64,000 nucleotides of DNA from Dipteris shenzhenensis (GCA_047967505.1 CM106538.1); one strand, 5' to 3'; numbered from the stretch's first letter, positions 1 through 11,450 are shown. The notes: a model not told the origin generated them from the sequence alone. Numbers and translations: made by a program.

Positions 1-290
1 TTAATAATATTTAATCTTTAAAATTTTGAAGGTCAAAAATATGTCCGCCCTTCTTTTGAAGGCCTATAATAAGTGTCCTTCTTTTGAAACATAAAAATAA
101 TAATGCCCTTCCATTCTGAAGGATAACTTAAACATGATAATTTCATTTGAATGTTTAAAAAAATTATCTCCTTCTGAGTTGAAGGATAATTTCAAAAATC
201 ATGATTCTTTTGAATGGCTTACAAAAATTTAGCCTTCTCTATAAGGGTAAACCCCCCTTTGAAGGGTGTTGCAACCTTCAAATTTGAGGG
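1..290. repeat. Cluster of short CCTTC/GAAGG hairpins
   Basis: Short inverted repeats with CCTTC and GAAGG arms recur through this AT-rich stretch. Clear examples are at 49-62 (5-bp arms, TTTT loop), 107-122 and 170-185. Related weaker copies lie near 77-90, 255-266 and 275-289. I see no coding potential. The spacing is irregular (about 30-60 bp). The cluster may be a degenerate tandem repeat or part of an unrecognised element. Confidence 0.5.
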
Positions 291-573
291 CTGTGACAAG
301 AGCTTCTCTGTGAGTCGTATGCAGACCTTTAGCTGCCGTGAAACGTTGGTATGCCAAAGCCTTGCCTTAAAACAAGACGTATTGATCTCGACATAAGAGC
401 CTCGCAGAGCCCGTTCTTTTCTTCTCCACCCTCGCACTGCGCAGACGCCTGCAACAATAGGACCTGTGTGCGCGCCATCGCCATCATCCTTGAAGCCTGC
501 GCAGCAGTCGCCTTTGGAAGCTTTGGGCCATGAACTGTACGCAAAGTCGTGTTACCTCAGCGCCTCATTAGCA

Positions 574-751
574 GTAACTCGCAAATGTAGCACCTCCCTT
601 TTGAGTAGGACTTTCCTTTGGTAATCCCCCCAGCATGTTGGGGGTGTTGACTCTGCCTCCGGGCAACGCTGTAATCTTTCTCTTTTCTTTCAAGTTAATA
701 TAATCGCAGCTTTTCAAAAAAAAAAAAAAGTAACTCGCAGATGTATCACCT
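574..751 (+). mobile_element. 5'-truncated LINE tail with target-site duplication
   Basis: A 134-bp insert (596-729) ends in a run of 14 A residues (716-729). It is bounded by a 22-bp direct repeat at 574-595 and 730-751 that matches at 20 of 22 positions. A short 3' fragment, a poly(A) tail and a long target duplication are the signature of target-primed reverse transcription by an L1-type LINE. The insert carries no reading frame. The flanking DNA reads as one sequence interrupted by it. Class assignment rests on structure only, so a SINE or other retroposon is possible. Confidence 0.75.
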
Positions 752-1174
752 TGGCAGCCCCTTAAGAGACCTTGAAGTCTCTATCATTCTGCGCAACTCC
801 ATTCGCAGGACCTATAGTCGCCCACAGTACTTTGACCAGTGTGCCCGTCTGCATCTCTAAAAATCTGCACGCTCTCACCCATCCATGTCCGTGCCAGCGC
901 TACCTCTGCATACCTGCAGTCACCGGTAGCAGCAGCCTCTGGCCCTTAGGCCTCTGTCAACACGGTGCAGCCCCTCAGTCCTCATTGCGCCACCCTTTGG
1001 GAACGTTCTACCATCGCATGACACGCAAGATTTGAAGGCTTGTAGAAGACACCGTATTAGGTCAAAGGATGCTTTGACTAAACATAAGGTTCAAAGGCCC
1101 TCTTTATTTATTTAATTTTTTTAAAAAAAAAGAAAGAAGAAGAGGAAAAATGCAGCAAGCTACGGGGCTCCTAT
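752..1174. other. Unidentified sequence upstream of chromovirus
   Basis: No gene is supported here. The stretch holds a C-rich part to about 1035 and an A/T-rich part with poly-T and poly-A runs at about 1100-1150. The 5' LTR of the chromovirus should lie here, but I find no match by eye to the sequence starting at 5909. Confidence 0.3.
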
Positions 1175-1531
1175 AGGTGATCAGAGCTCAACAAAGCGAA
1201 GACCATAGCCAATTCTGAATGCTTGAATCAAAAAGGTGATTGGAACCACGAATCACCAAGCAATTAATTGGAGATTAGTCGAGTGCAAGCGCAAAGATGA
1301 CTACGAGCAACATCATCGGTCACATATCTCCCACTCTAGTCCTTTCTACCTCCGATCAAAGAGCAAGATAAGTGATTTCTTTTGCTTTATATTCCATACA
1401 CTTAGGATCTTCCGCCATCCATTTCTTACCCTACACTTGAGTCACATTTTTCTTTCATCCGTTTAAATTTTCATACACTTAGTATCCTTATATTTCTCCA
1501 CTCCGCTTTATTTGTATTTATCACAATTATC

Positions 1532-2699
1532 ATGGTGCATCAGCCACAGCCACCCATGCTCCAAGAGCAACTAGATGCACTTCAGGCACAATTGGCCAAT
1601 GAGTGTGAGCATAGGGAGAGATTGGAAAAGAAAATCAATGGTAAAAAAAGAAAGAGGCATTTATCTGATAATGAGTCATGCGACGATGATTCTGACGATG
1701 ATCCTATTATCAGGACAATCAAAGCCACACTGAGAGCATAAAATTTGAGAAAAAAGAGTAAGATAAGTAGAAAATCTTTCTCATTTCAAAATTTCGATAG
1801 AAAGAAAGAAGCACGCATTGTCTTATCTTGGATCAGTCAGCTAGATGATTATTTTTCAGGGGAGAAATTCTCTGAAAAAGATAAGATTAAATGTGATGCA
1901 AATCATTTAGTAGAGAGTGATGCACTGTGGTGGAACATCACTAAGCATAGTAAAAGGCGACCAAAATCTTAAGTCTTTTCAAAAACTCATCAAGAGAGAT
2001 TTCCTTCCCTCACATTTCAAAGCAAAAACCAAACAACAGTGGGATACTTTTAGGCAGTTTGATAAGGAAACGATCTCCACATATACTGATAGATTTTGGC
2101 AAACATTGATCCAACTACAATCCTTAGAGAAAGTTAATGAGCGAGATCAATGCAGGAAGTATGCCGCAGGTCGCAGGTCTAAAGTCTAAGTTGAGAGCCA
2201 AGATTAACATGTTTCATCCTCGCTCACTGAGCTCTACAATTTCTCTTGCAATGAATTGTGAAAGGAAGAATGGAATCCCAAAAGAAGGGAAAGATTGAGA
2301 ACGGCATGTACCCTTCCATAAGAAAAGAGATTTCATAAAAAGCCCTTCTTTAAATCTAAAAATGGTTTTGTTCCACAGAAGACAAATTCTTCTTTGAAGC
2401 CGAACGGTGGAAATTTTCTAAAGAAAGAAATAAGGTGTTTCAAGTGCAACAAGGTGGGACACATAGCCACTGAGTGTCCTGAAAGAAAGAAGACCCTGAC
2501 GGTGAAAGTGCACATGATTGACGACGAAGCAGCCAAGCAAGAGGGAGGTAAGTATAATTGTCATGCTCTTCTAAAAATGAAAGGTTTCGTTAATGGCAAA
2601 GAGGTTGTTATTCTGCATGATGATGGTAGTACACATGATTTCATTTCGGAAAGAGCCTTAGCAAAGCTAAACCTAGAGTCTTTCCCATCTAACTATTAG
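1532..2699 (+). pseudogene. Chromovirus gag and start of protease, broken
   Basis: Starts at ATG 1532 with a charged, coiled-coil-like N-terminus and continues through a frame rich in Trp, Lys and Phe. A frameshift near 1917-1970 and breaks near 2190-2390 split it. The CCHC zinc knuckle CFKCNKVGHIATEC (CX2CX4HX4C) is intact at about 2440-2481. The protease active-site region follows at about 2610-2650 as DDGSTHDFIS, where the family normally has D-S/T-G. Gag packages element RNA and the protease matures the polyprotein. The product cannot be made whole because of the breaks. Confidence 0.75.
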
Positions 2700-4586
2700 G
2701 TCAAAGCTGCTTTTACCAAAACAAAGTACAATTGCACTAGAGAAGTCAAGAATCTTGAAATCTCAATCAAACCCTACAAGGATACACAAGACTTTCTAGT
2801 GGCACCCCTATAGGGAGTGGACATTATCTTAGGAATGCCATGGAGGCATCAATATAATCCTAAGATAGATTATGATTCACATCAGATGTGGATTGAGGAT
2901 AGATAAGAAATATGTCCAAAAAGCTCAATGAGACCTGAGATCACAGTCCTTTACTCAACCACACACAAGCCAAAAGAGCAATTAGAAAATGTGAGAAGAC
3001 ATATCTAATTTTGGTGAATACGGTAACGGCTACTTAGCCAAACACTAAGCCTACACACCAAAAGTTTCTTTCTCAATTTTTTGATTGTTTCTTAGAGGAT
3101 TTACTGCCTAGACTACCATGTTCTTGACTTGAAGATCATAGTATAGAAATATTACCGGGCAATACTCCACCTTGCAAAGATCCTTATCGAGTCAATCAAC
3201 TAGAACAAAAAGAGATTCAAAAGCAAGTGGAGGAACTGATAGAGAGAGGATTAATAAGACCTAGCAGTTCTCCCTATGGAGCACCTGTCTTGTTAGTCAA
3301 AAAGAAAAATGGAACCTATTGAATGTGCATAGACTATTGTACACTAAACAATATCACAGTGAAGAACAAATATTTAATCCCTAGGATTGATGATCTTTTG
3401 GACAAATTGAAATAGGCCAAGGTCTTCAGTAAGATAGATCTCAAATCCGGCTATCATCAAGTTCGTATGGTAGAAGAGGATATATACAAGACTGCCTTTA
3501 GAACTCAGATGAGACATTATGAGTTCCTAGTTATGCCTTTTGGGCTAACTAATGCTCCAGCTACTTTTAGTAGAATGATGAACCGAATCTTTCTTAAAGA
3601 CCAAGATTATGTAGTAGTATTTTTTGATGATATTCTGGTATTTAGCAAAGACATTGAGGAGCATCAGGAACATCTGAAGCTAGTCTTTTCACTCTTGAAA
3701 GAAAATCAATTGTACGTAAATCCTGAAAAAAGTGGTTTCTTTCAAGATCAGAAGAGTATTTGGGTCACATTGTATCTGCCGATCGGATTCGAGTAGATCC
3801 AACGAAGATTGAGTGCATAGTCACGTGGCCTAAACCCTGAGATATACATGAATTAAGATCAGTCTTGGGATTGTGTAGCTTTTATAGAAAGTTCGTCAGA
3901 AATTTCGCATACATTGCACATCCATTGATAGACCTTCTTAGAAAAGCTAAGCATTTCTCATGGATTGAGTGTCAAGATAAATCTTTTACAGCTTTGAAAG
4001 GACCTCTCACAAAGCTCCTGTGTTACAACTACCCGATTCCTCTAGACCATTCTTTTTAGTTGTAACTGATGCTAGTGGATATGGAATTGGAGCTGTACTA
4101 ATGCAAGATGGACATCCAATAGCATATGAGAGCCAAAAATTAAAACCAGCAAAATGCAATTATATCACATATGATAAAGAACTAACCGCTATTGTGCATG
4201 CCTTACGAATGTGGAAACATTATTTGATGGGATCTGAGTTGCTTATCGAAACCGATTAGCAAAGTATCAAGCATTTGTTGACTTAGCCACTTATATCCGA
4301 TAGGCATATCAAGTAGGCATCATTTATACAGAGTTTTCAGCCCATGATTCAGTATCAACCTGGAAAAGAGAATGTAGTTGCTGATACTTTTAGTAGAAAG
4401 CCAAGTATTAATCACATCATTGCTGTAGAGACCCAGCCTTTTGAAGGTATGAAGAATTCTTATCAAGGGGATCCAGACTTCTCCGATATATGGAACAAAT
4501 TAGAGACTAATAATTGGAATCCTATGTTGGACTATTCATGCAATGATGGATACCTCTTTTATCAAAAGAAATTATGCATCACTTGA
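2700..4586 (+). pseudogene. Chromovirus RT-RNase H, broken
   Basis: The N-terminal RT region (about 3180-3460) contains the usual VEELIERGLI and SPYGAPVLLVKKK stretches but has stops at about 3319 and 3413, each one transition from Trp or Gln. The next frame (3467-3796) has [12 protein letters not shown] and the intact catalytic box FFDDILVFS. RNase H follows: VVTDASGYGIGAVL, then YDKELTAIVHALRMWKHYL, then a stop after ETD at about 4257. The order and motifs are standard for Ty3/gypsy pol. Inactive because of at least five breaks. Confidence 0.85.
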
Positions 4587-5860
4587 CCCTTTAGACAAAT
4601 TGTAATGGAGGAAATGCACCAACCACCATATATGGGACATAGGGGAGTGACTGCCACTTTACAAGTGATAGCAAGAGAATTTCATTGGCCTACTATAAGA
4701 AAAGATGTGGCTAAGTTTGTAGCCGAATGCATCACTTGTCAGAAGATCAAGAGTTACAAAGGAAAGACCCTAAGATTGCTAATGCCTTTGCCTATTCCTA
4801 TGCAACCTTGGGAACAAATATCTATGGATTTCATAACAGGTTTTCCTACTATAGCGAATCAAAATGATATGATTTGGACGATAGTAGATCGCTTTAGTAA
4901 GCAAGCTTATTTCATCCCATGCAAGAAGACTTTAACAGCTCAACAAGCTACACATTTATTCATTAAGCATATCTTTGTTCATCATGGCTTGCCAAAGATT
5001 ATAGTGTCTGTTGAGATTCAAAGTTTTGCAGTAATTTCTGGACTGCATTATTTCATAATCTAGGCACTAAGTTAGATTTCTCATTAGCCTTTCATCCCGA
5101 ATCGAATGGACAAACTGAGGTTACAAACATCACTATTCTAGATATGATAAGAGCTTATGCGGGAAGTCAACCAAAGACTTGGGACAAATACATTCATCTC
5201 TTACAGTTTGCTTATAATAATACTCCTCATTCTGCAACTGGAAGAGCACCCTTTGAGATTATCTATGGGAAGGTTTTACGTATTCCTATCACACGATTGA
5301 CCCATAGAGTAGAGGCAGTAGATGTATTTACCCATGACTATCAAAATATTCTCAAAGAGGTTAAAGAAGCCATTGCAATTGCATAAGAGAAAGAAGTACA
5401 CAAAACAGGCTAATAAGAAATGGAAACACATGCTTTTTAAAGAAGGCGATTATGTACTTCTTCAGATTGAGAAAATAAGATTGCAGAATGTTGAGAAATG
5501 GCCAGTAATCAAGATGTCACCACATTTTTATGGACCATTCAAGGTGATTCAAAAAATCAATGATCTAGCTTATAGGCTTGAATTACCTGATAATTGGAAA
5601 ATACATAATGCTTTCCATATCAGCCTCTTAAAGCCCTTCCAAGGAGCTTTACCTATTCATCCTGTCTATGAAGAGGCTCCATTGATTGTTGATGAAGAAG
5701 AAATTCTAGAACTTGAATGCATTATTGATCATCAATAGACCTCGACCCGAAAAGAAAATGTCTATATTAAATACTTGCTCAAATTTAAGAATCATCCGAG
5801 GGATGATGCTCAGTGGATGCTGAGTGGTTCTTTCGAACTTCCCAAACCTCATTAGTTCCT
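4587..5860 (+). pseudogene. Chromovirus integrase with C-terminal chromodomain, broken
   Basis: The zinc-binding part (MGHRG...CITCQ) and the first catalytic Asp region (TIVDRFSKQAYF) are present. The second region reads IVSVEIQSF where the family has an SDRD-type motif, so the second catalytic Asp is lost, and a frameshift follows. The Glu region survives as ESNGQTEVTN. A GPF motif (HFYGPFKVI) near 5520-5550 precedes a chromodomain at about 5690-5855 (EEEILELECIIDHQ, stop, YIKYLLKFKNHPRDDAQW). Chromodomains bias integration toward particular chromatin. That role is known for the family and is not testable here. Confidence 0.85.
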
Positions 5861-5895
5861 ATAATCAAACACGCAACTGAGGTCAATTGCAATCC

Positions 5896-5908
5896 AAGCA
5901 AGAGGGAT
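5896..5908 (+). promoter_or_regulatory. Polypurine tract of chromovirus
   Basis: A purine-rich run (AAGCAAGAGGGA) lies immediately before TGTTATAG at 5909. It is the expected plus-strand primer for reverse transcription and sets the 3' LTR start. Confidence 0.6.
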
Positions 5909-6450
5909 GTTATAGAAATTATATTTTCTAATATATCTTGCTTTGGATATTATTACTTTAGTCAAGTGTGACTATGGCAAAGTACTCCATAGGAGTGCAC
6001 TAGATGCAGCAGGGGTCCTAGTGGATACTTTGTGTGGTTAGTTGGGGACGCCTAACTATCTTGTGTTTTGCCATGCTAGATGGTCGGTATTGTGGGTGAT
6101 TCCATGTTAATACTGATGTCGATAGTGTTATTGGTATTATGCTTGATTATTGTACTTTGAGCGCGGTTATGTTGGGATCGATTGATTCGGTGATTCATTC
6201 AATCGATTGTTAATAACTAATGTAATTGGCGGCTTGAGTACAAGTGATGGAACTCATAGTGAAGATTGGAGTTAGTGAGAGGGTACCGATCGAGGTGTCG
6301 CATAGCACATTATATATGGCCATGGGCCAAATTTTGTATTTGTTTTATTATTGCAAGTTTGAGCAATATATTTTGTAGTGGACATAATTCATTTGAGGCT
6401 CTAAGATGGCTATGTAAAGCAAATCCCTAATTTTAGAAGGGAGGGATAAT
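5909..6450 (+). repeat. Probable 3' LTR of chromovirus (end uncertain)
   Basis: Begins with TG right after the polypurine tract. It contains a TATA-like TATATATGG near 6312. I could not find the matching 5' copy or a clear CA end, so the right boundary is a guess. Confidence 0.4.
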
Positions 6451-6478
6451 TTTGTCTCTTTGGTGCTTTTATGAAATA

Positions 6479-7132
6479 TCATATATACTCTAGATGAGGA
6501 AGCGTGAGCCACTCATCTAGGGGGGGCAGATTATACCCAATCTGTTGTCGCTTTTGTGGTGTGATTGTGTTCTTCTCCAATTGATTAAGTGGTGACTTTG
6601 TGTGTGGAAGAAATACCCTTTTGCTTTCACAAGTCACCTCCTCTTGATGTTTCAAGCAATCTAGCATTTTGTTTAGCATCCACTCCAAGTCAAAGGTGAG
6701 ATGCTCATGCATTAAAGACTCATCATGCAACTATTTGAGGATATTATTCTTCTTTTCCTTTGGGTGCAACTTGAAGTCCATCATGACTTCCTCGAATTTC
6801 GATACAATCATTGCATTTGAGAAAGTATGGAGGATTCCCATTTATGAAAAGTGTAAAGAAGCATCATCATCACATAAGTGTTGGATACCACTCAATCCAT
6901 GTGAATGAGAGGTGCTAGTACAACAAGAGTGATGACTCCTAACAATTGATGCTTGTGATGCATGAGACTGAGACTGCATGCTCTCAGACTTCACATACTC
7001 CATATCCACATGATTGTTAAAGATAATGTAAATTGCACTATCCATATAGCACATAGGGGCAAACCCTAACCCTAACCCTAAGGGGTTCACATGTATATCT
7101 TCATGTTCATTGTCAATACACTTAGTGTACAA
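6479..7132 (-). pseudogene. Unidentified broken ORF, minus strand
   Basis: A minus-strand frame of about 218 codons runs from 7132 to 6479 with two internal stops (near 6842 and 6731). The parts before, between and after the stops are in the same frame. It is rich in His, Ser, Met and acidic residues, and contains DMEYVKSESMQSQSHASQAS and NILK-stop-LHDESLMHEHLTFDLEW. One stop (TAG) is one transition from Gln. I recognise no domain. It may be the remnant of a transposon protein. Chance openness cannot be excluded. Confidence 0.3.
7064..7081. repeat. Three CCCTAA telomere-like units
   Basis: Three perfect tandem CCCTAA hexamers lie within otherwise ordinary sequence. The usual plant unit is CCCTAAA, so this is not a canonical plant interstitial telomere. 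Confidence 0.6.
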
Positions 7133-7136
7133 GTAG

Positions 7137-10100
7137 CTATATCATATGCACTCCTCTCTCTCTCTTCCCCTCTCTCACTTCTGCTATCATGGTATCAATG
7201 CCAATGGTGCTCCCACTCCCTTCATGAGTGTCAAGCCCTCCTTGCGCGAGGCATCCTTCTTCGAGAGAGTTTTTCGTCAGAGAGAGTGTGGCTTCATTAA
7301 GGCATAAGCCCTTGCTTTTGTCAAGGCACAAGCCCTCTTTGGGAGGCACCTTCATTATCTTCTCAAGCTCATCTTCTAGAGCTCATTTTGCTCTTCAATT
7401 TGCATAAGAAAGCTCATCGTTCCGAGCTATGGAGAGAGAGCTGTCTTCATTTTAGTGTTCATGCTTCTTTATGTTTCTGAGAGCGATTTAGTGTTGTGGA
7501 AGATAGGTTTCATCACTTTTAGTTTTGCATCCTTTCCTACTCAGAAAAGCAGTACAACAAAGAAGCAAGCCTCAAGCTAGGCTTCAGGTCCTTCAACACA
7601 AAGCAAACGAGTTGGCTCAATCCGCTGACACTTGAAGATCAACAATGGCAAAGACGCAAGTCGACTGGATCCTCTGCTTAGTCTGTGAGCTCTTGTATAG
7701 CTCACTGTTCAGTAGCCCAAAGAAGACTGAGTATTTTGTTGCTCTTGTAGAACTCAACCAAGGGGGCTCAAAATGCCCTCAAGCTGGCTCCTAAGGTGGA
7801 ATGAATGAGTAGAGATGCTTCAGCAACGTCAACGACTCCAATAGCTGAGGGTGGTGCATTTGTTTGCTTGCGACATCCTCAGCATGAACTTTATTTGGGA
7901 CGCTGCAATTCTCAACGTAGCCAACCTCTCTATCTCTACAACTCTCTCCTAGCCCCAAAGGCCCTTAGATGGTCTCTTCGTAGCTTCCCAGCCTCCATGA
8001 CAGAAGAGGCATTGACAACGATAGTCCTTCAATAGCAACTGCCACCAACAGACGTCCACTATAGCTCCACACTTAGGCTAGGCAACTCCTTCATGGCGGC
8101 ACTTCACTAGAACTCGACATACGACGGCCTCCCAACTACACTACCCGAGCAACCCTTGACACCTTCACAATGGCTGAACGCAGCTACAAGCCTACAAATC
8201 TCGAAAGCTAGCTCCAATGCACGGTTTGCCCTCATGGCCCAAATGACTCAGGAGACCCTTGCTTCGCCCATGAGCTCCTATAATGCACTCAGCTCTCGAG
8301 CTCCTCCACAAGCTGCACAACTAGCTACATGTAGCAAAGGCGACTCGCCAGTGAGCAGCACCTTCACAATGACTCCATGCATTGCTCTTGACTGCGTCGA
8401 GACAACAAGCTCCTTCGGCTAGCAACCCTCAACGGCCACTACCCTCTAGTCGCTCCTCGATGAGCCATCGACCAACACCCATGCACAAGCTCTCTCCAAA
8501 CACTCGGTTCCCACGACCAGATCCAGACCACAGATGCCTACAACAATGCGGCCTTCAATGCTCATGCCCTCATCTACAGCCATGATAAGCCGACTCTTCA
8601 CGACCTCGACTCTAAGCAGTGAACCTCATAGCAATGGAAAACAACAGAGCCTCCCTAAGGTTCTCAGACCTTAGACACGACACGTGTTAAGATAAGGCTG
8701 AGCCCTGGTTAGGTTCCCCTTATTGTGGGTTAGAAGGATTAGTAAATTTTACAACATGTGGCACTCTCATCACCGTAAGGGTTGGGTGAAATTGACTCGA
8801 GTTAGTAGAGTTAACCTTGGGTCAGCTATACTATCAGGTTGTGGACCATAGTTGAACTAGGTTAGCCATAGTTGGTCATTTTTATGTCATGTGGCAACCC
8901 CAACCTCTTTGTGCTCCACATCAGTAGCCCCATCCTGCCCAATCAGCAGCACAGTCAATTACCATGCTATGACATGAATATGTAGAGGCAATGGACCCTT
9001 GAAAAGTGGTGTCATACTTGAAATCATCAATATAATCGTCTATTTTTTTGTATGACGTCCTATTTTTAAATTTTTTTTGAAGCTAGTTCTATATTGATAG
9101 TCATTTCGATGGTTAGGATTTTGTATACAATTATTTTGACTTACGAGTTTCTTGATTTAAGTTTTTGGTTGAAAACTATATTTTCTATGATAGATAATTG
9201 TTTGTTATGTATATTTTGTAATAAAATTTTATGGGATAATTTTTTTTGACACTTGTAGATGTCATTGAGCACTTCAAATATGATAGACCAATGTTGAAAT
9301 CATTTTGATTGCCTACAAGAGAAGACATTATGTGAATGTGCATCATGCAAGGGTGTCATAAATAGACTATGGGTGTTTCAAACTGCAAGCACATGTATAA
9401 AACAATGAAGGGTATAAGCATGAGGATTTGTGCAACTATGTGTCACTCAGTGTGACAAGAGGTGTGTGACTAAACCCATCTCTCTAGGGGTAAGATGCTA
9501 CCACATGTTTTGATGATAAGATTGAGTGAAATCTTGAAGATTTTGATAGAATCTTTGAGATTCCATCTTGCAGTGTCGATGTGAGAGTGGCGGTCATTGT
9601 TGGAGGTCGTGGGAGCTTTCCATCGCCTCATTGTTGATGGAAGCCTCGGGTGTTGCGTGTTGGTCAATCGATGTGTTTGGTGGAGGCACTTGTTGTAGAC
9701 TATCCTGCATTGTAGTTCATTGGAGGTGGTTGGATGTGAATGGAGCCTTGAGTCATCCATTGTGTGCTGGTTGGAATTGCTTCATGGGAGTTTGTGTTGG
9801 CTCGTTGGAGCGCTAGCATTGTGAGCTTGTGAAGTTGACCATGGAGGCAAAGATTTTTGTTGATGCGCATGTGAGGGGTGGTTGAGTCATTGAAGTTTGG
9901 AGACTCTTGTGAGCTCATCGGTTGATGGCATCTTGCTATGTTTGGTGCTTACTTGGAGCTTATTGGAAATGATTGTGTTAAAGCTTTGCATCTACTTTGT
10001 GGTCCTTGTCTTGCCTGCGAAGACTATGTTTGTCCGTCATTGCTATGGTGAGTTGTACTCTGCCGTGGACTATAGGAGGCTCATGTTGCATTAAGGTGGC

Positions 10101-10516
10101 CACTTAGCATGGAGCCATCAAATTGTGCTATTGCTTGGAGCTAGCATGTTGTTGGATCGATGTGTGGAGGTGTAGGAGCCTTCATCATTGTAAGTGCTGC
10201 AACCAAGTCCTTCGTCTTGCATGCAGGGTCGCTCTTGTGTGAGATCCTTGCTCGCTTGGCTTGGTGTTGGATGTTGATGATGTTTTGGTTGTGTTGTGGT
10301 GTACGAGTTGACATTGCTTGAAGCTCATGGTTGATGCTCGTGCTAGACGGAGCTTTGAGTTGCCCTTTTGAGAAGTTGGTTGTGCCTATTGCTTGCTAAG
10401 GCCACTTGTGTAGTCGACGATTGTGTGAGGCACCTTTGACTTGGCTAGAGTCTTTGCCAATAGGAGTCTCATGTTTCTTGCTGTGAGCATATTTCATTGT
10501 TGAAGCCTTTGCTTTG
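7137..10516. other. Unidentified sequence, no gene supported
   Basis: No reading frame here is long or family-like. 7140-7190 is CT-rich, 7800-8640 is C/A-rich with several short frames, 8650-9460 is AT-rich, and 9540-10516 is G/T-rich on the + strand. The composition shifts suggest old, nested repeats. I cannot assign any of it. Confidence 0.4.
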
Positions 10517-10555
10517 TGTTGACTCTGTGCCAACATGAACTTATGTAGAAAGAGA

Positions 10556-10803
10556 ATGCGATACAACTTTGTGATACAACTTTGTGTTACAACTTTGTGT
10601 TACAACTTCTACATGTAGAAAGAGAATGTATTACAACTTTGTGTTACAACTTTGTGATACAACTTTGTGTTACAACTTTGTGTTACAACTTTATGATACA
10701 ACTTTGTGTTACAACTTTGTGTTACAACTTTATGATACAACTTTGTGTTACAACTTTGTGTTACAACTTTGTGATACAACTTTGTCTTACAACTTTGCGT
10801 TAC
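10556..10803 (+). repeat. 13-bp tandem array in U3 (ACAACTTTGTGTT)
   Basis: About 18 units of 13 bp, mostly ACAACTTTGTGTT with TGTGAT and TATGAT variants. The variants recur every third unit, giving a 39-bp higher-order period over 10633-10760. The array is interrupted once by a segment containing the palindrome CTACATGTAG (about 10609-10618). It lies directly upstream of the TATA box, where LTR enhancers usually lie. Any enhancer role is inference. Because 39 is divisible by 3, reading frames across it stay open by arithmetic and are not genes. Confidence 0.85.
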
Positions 10804-10830
10804 ATGAAGAGAGAGAAGCTCTCCAACTTG

Positions 10831-10838
10831 TATAAATA
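10831..10838 (+). promoter_or_regulatory. TATA box of 5' LTR
   Basis: TATAAATA just after the 13-bp array. It is conserved in the 3' LTR at 23812-23819. Transcription would be expected to begin about 25-35 bp downstream. Confidence 0.7.
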
Positions 10839-10967
10839 CCCCATAATGGAATGAAGCCCACACTCTTTGGGGCATTGTGTTGAGTCTACTTTGGTATTCC
10901 AAGCATTTGTCTCAAGTGTCCATGCTTCCTTGCACTCCATGTCCAAAAGCATGTCCTAACCTTGCAA

Positions 10968-11150
10968 CTCCTCCTCCCTTCTCCTCCAACCTTGCAACCC
11001 ATCCTCTCCCTCTCCTCCTCCATCCTCCTCCTTTTTCCTCCTCCTCCCTCCTCCTCCTCCTTCCTCCTCCTCCTCCTCCTCCCTCCTCCTCCTCCCTCCT
11101 CTCTCTTCTTTTCCCTATGCTCTTACACCTTCTTCCTCTCCCACTCCTAT
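10968..11150 (+). repeat. CCT-rich polypyrimidine tract in LTR
   Basis: Nearly pure pyrimidine with many CCT triplets. It is present in both LTRs (second copy about 23935-24115, with length differences). Confidence 0.8.
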
Positions 11151-11232
11151 GCTCCCCCTAAACCCTTTGTTCCTCAAGCCTTAAAACTCCATGATCTACG
11201 AGGGAGATGAGTTCTCCACCATGTACTCTACC

Positions 11233-11450
11233 CTAAACCTTGGAACCTCCTTCTAAACCCTGGAACCTCCTTCTAAACCTTGGAACTCCTTCTAAACCTT
11301 GGAACCTCCTTCTGAACCTTGGATCCTCCTTCTAACCCTAGACTCCTTCGAAACCCCTAACCCTGGACTCCTTCTAAACCCTGGAACCTCCTTCTGAACC
11401 CTAGAACCTCCTTCTAACCCTTAAACTCCTCCTAAACCCTACAACCCCCA
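11233..11450 (+). repeat. About 21-bp tandem array in LTR (GGAACCTCCTTCTAAACC)
   Basis: About ten degenerate units of the type TTGGAACCTCCTTCTAAACC. Several contain AAACCCT or AACCCTA, similar to the plant telo-box. The second copy is at about 24203-24418. Confidence 0.75.

Larger units (their letters stand above)
1175..6450 (+). mobile_element. Ty3/gypsy chromovirus, decayed
   Basis: Remains of a Ty3/gypsy element in the order gag, zinc knuckle, protease, RT, RNase H, integrase, chromodomain, polypurine tract, 3' LTR start. A degenerate initiator-Met-type primer site (AGGTGATCAGAGCTC, about 1175-1189) and the chromodomain after integrase are typical of chromoviruses. The body is split by many stops and frameshifts. 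No 5' LTR matching the 3' side was found by eye, so the left end is probably lost or very diverged. The 3' boundary is approximate. Confidence 0.8.

Noticed and set aside
7064-7081. Interstitial telomere or fusion scar
   Set aside because: Only three CCCTAA units, and the unit is not the usual plant CCCTAAA.
10556-10803. Possible CRISPR-like array
   Set aside because: Units are contiguous with no unique spacers, and the context is an LTR in a plant genome.
10582-10902. Overlapping open frames in several frames and both strands
   Set aside because: They lie in the 13-bp LTR array. Its 39-bp period keeps frames open, and the products are simple repeats.
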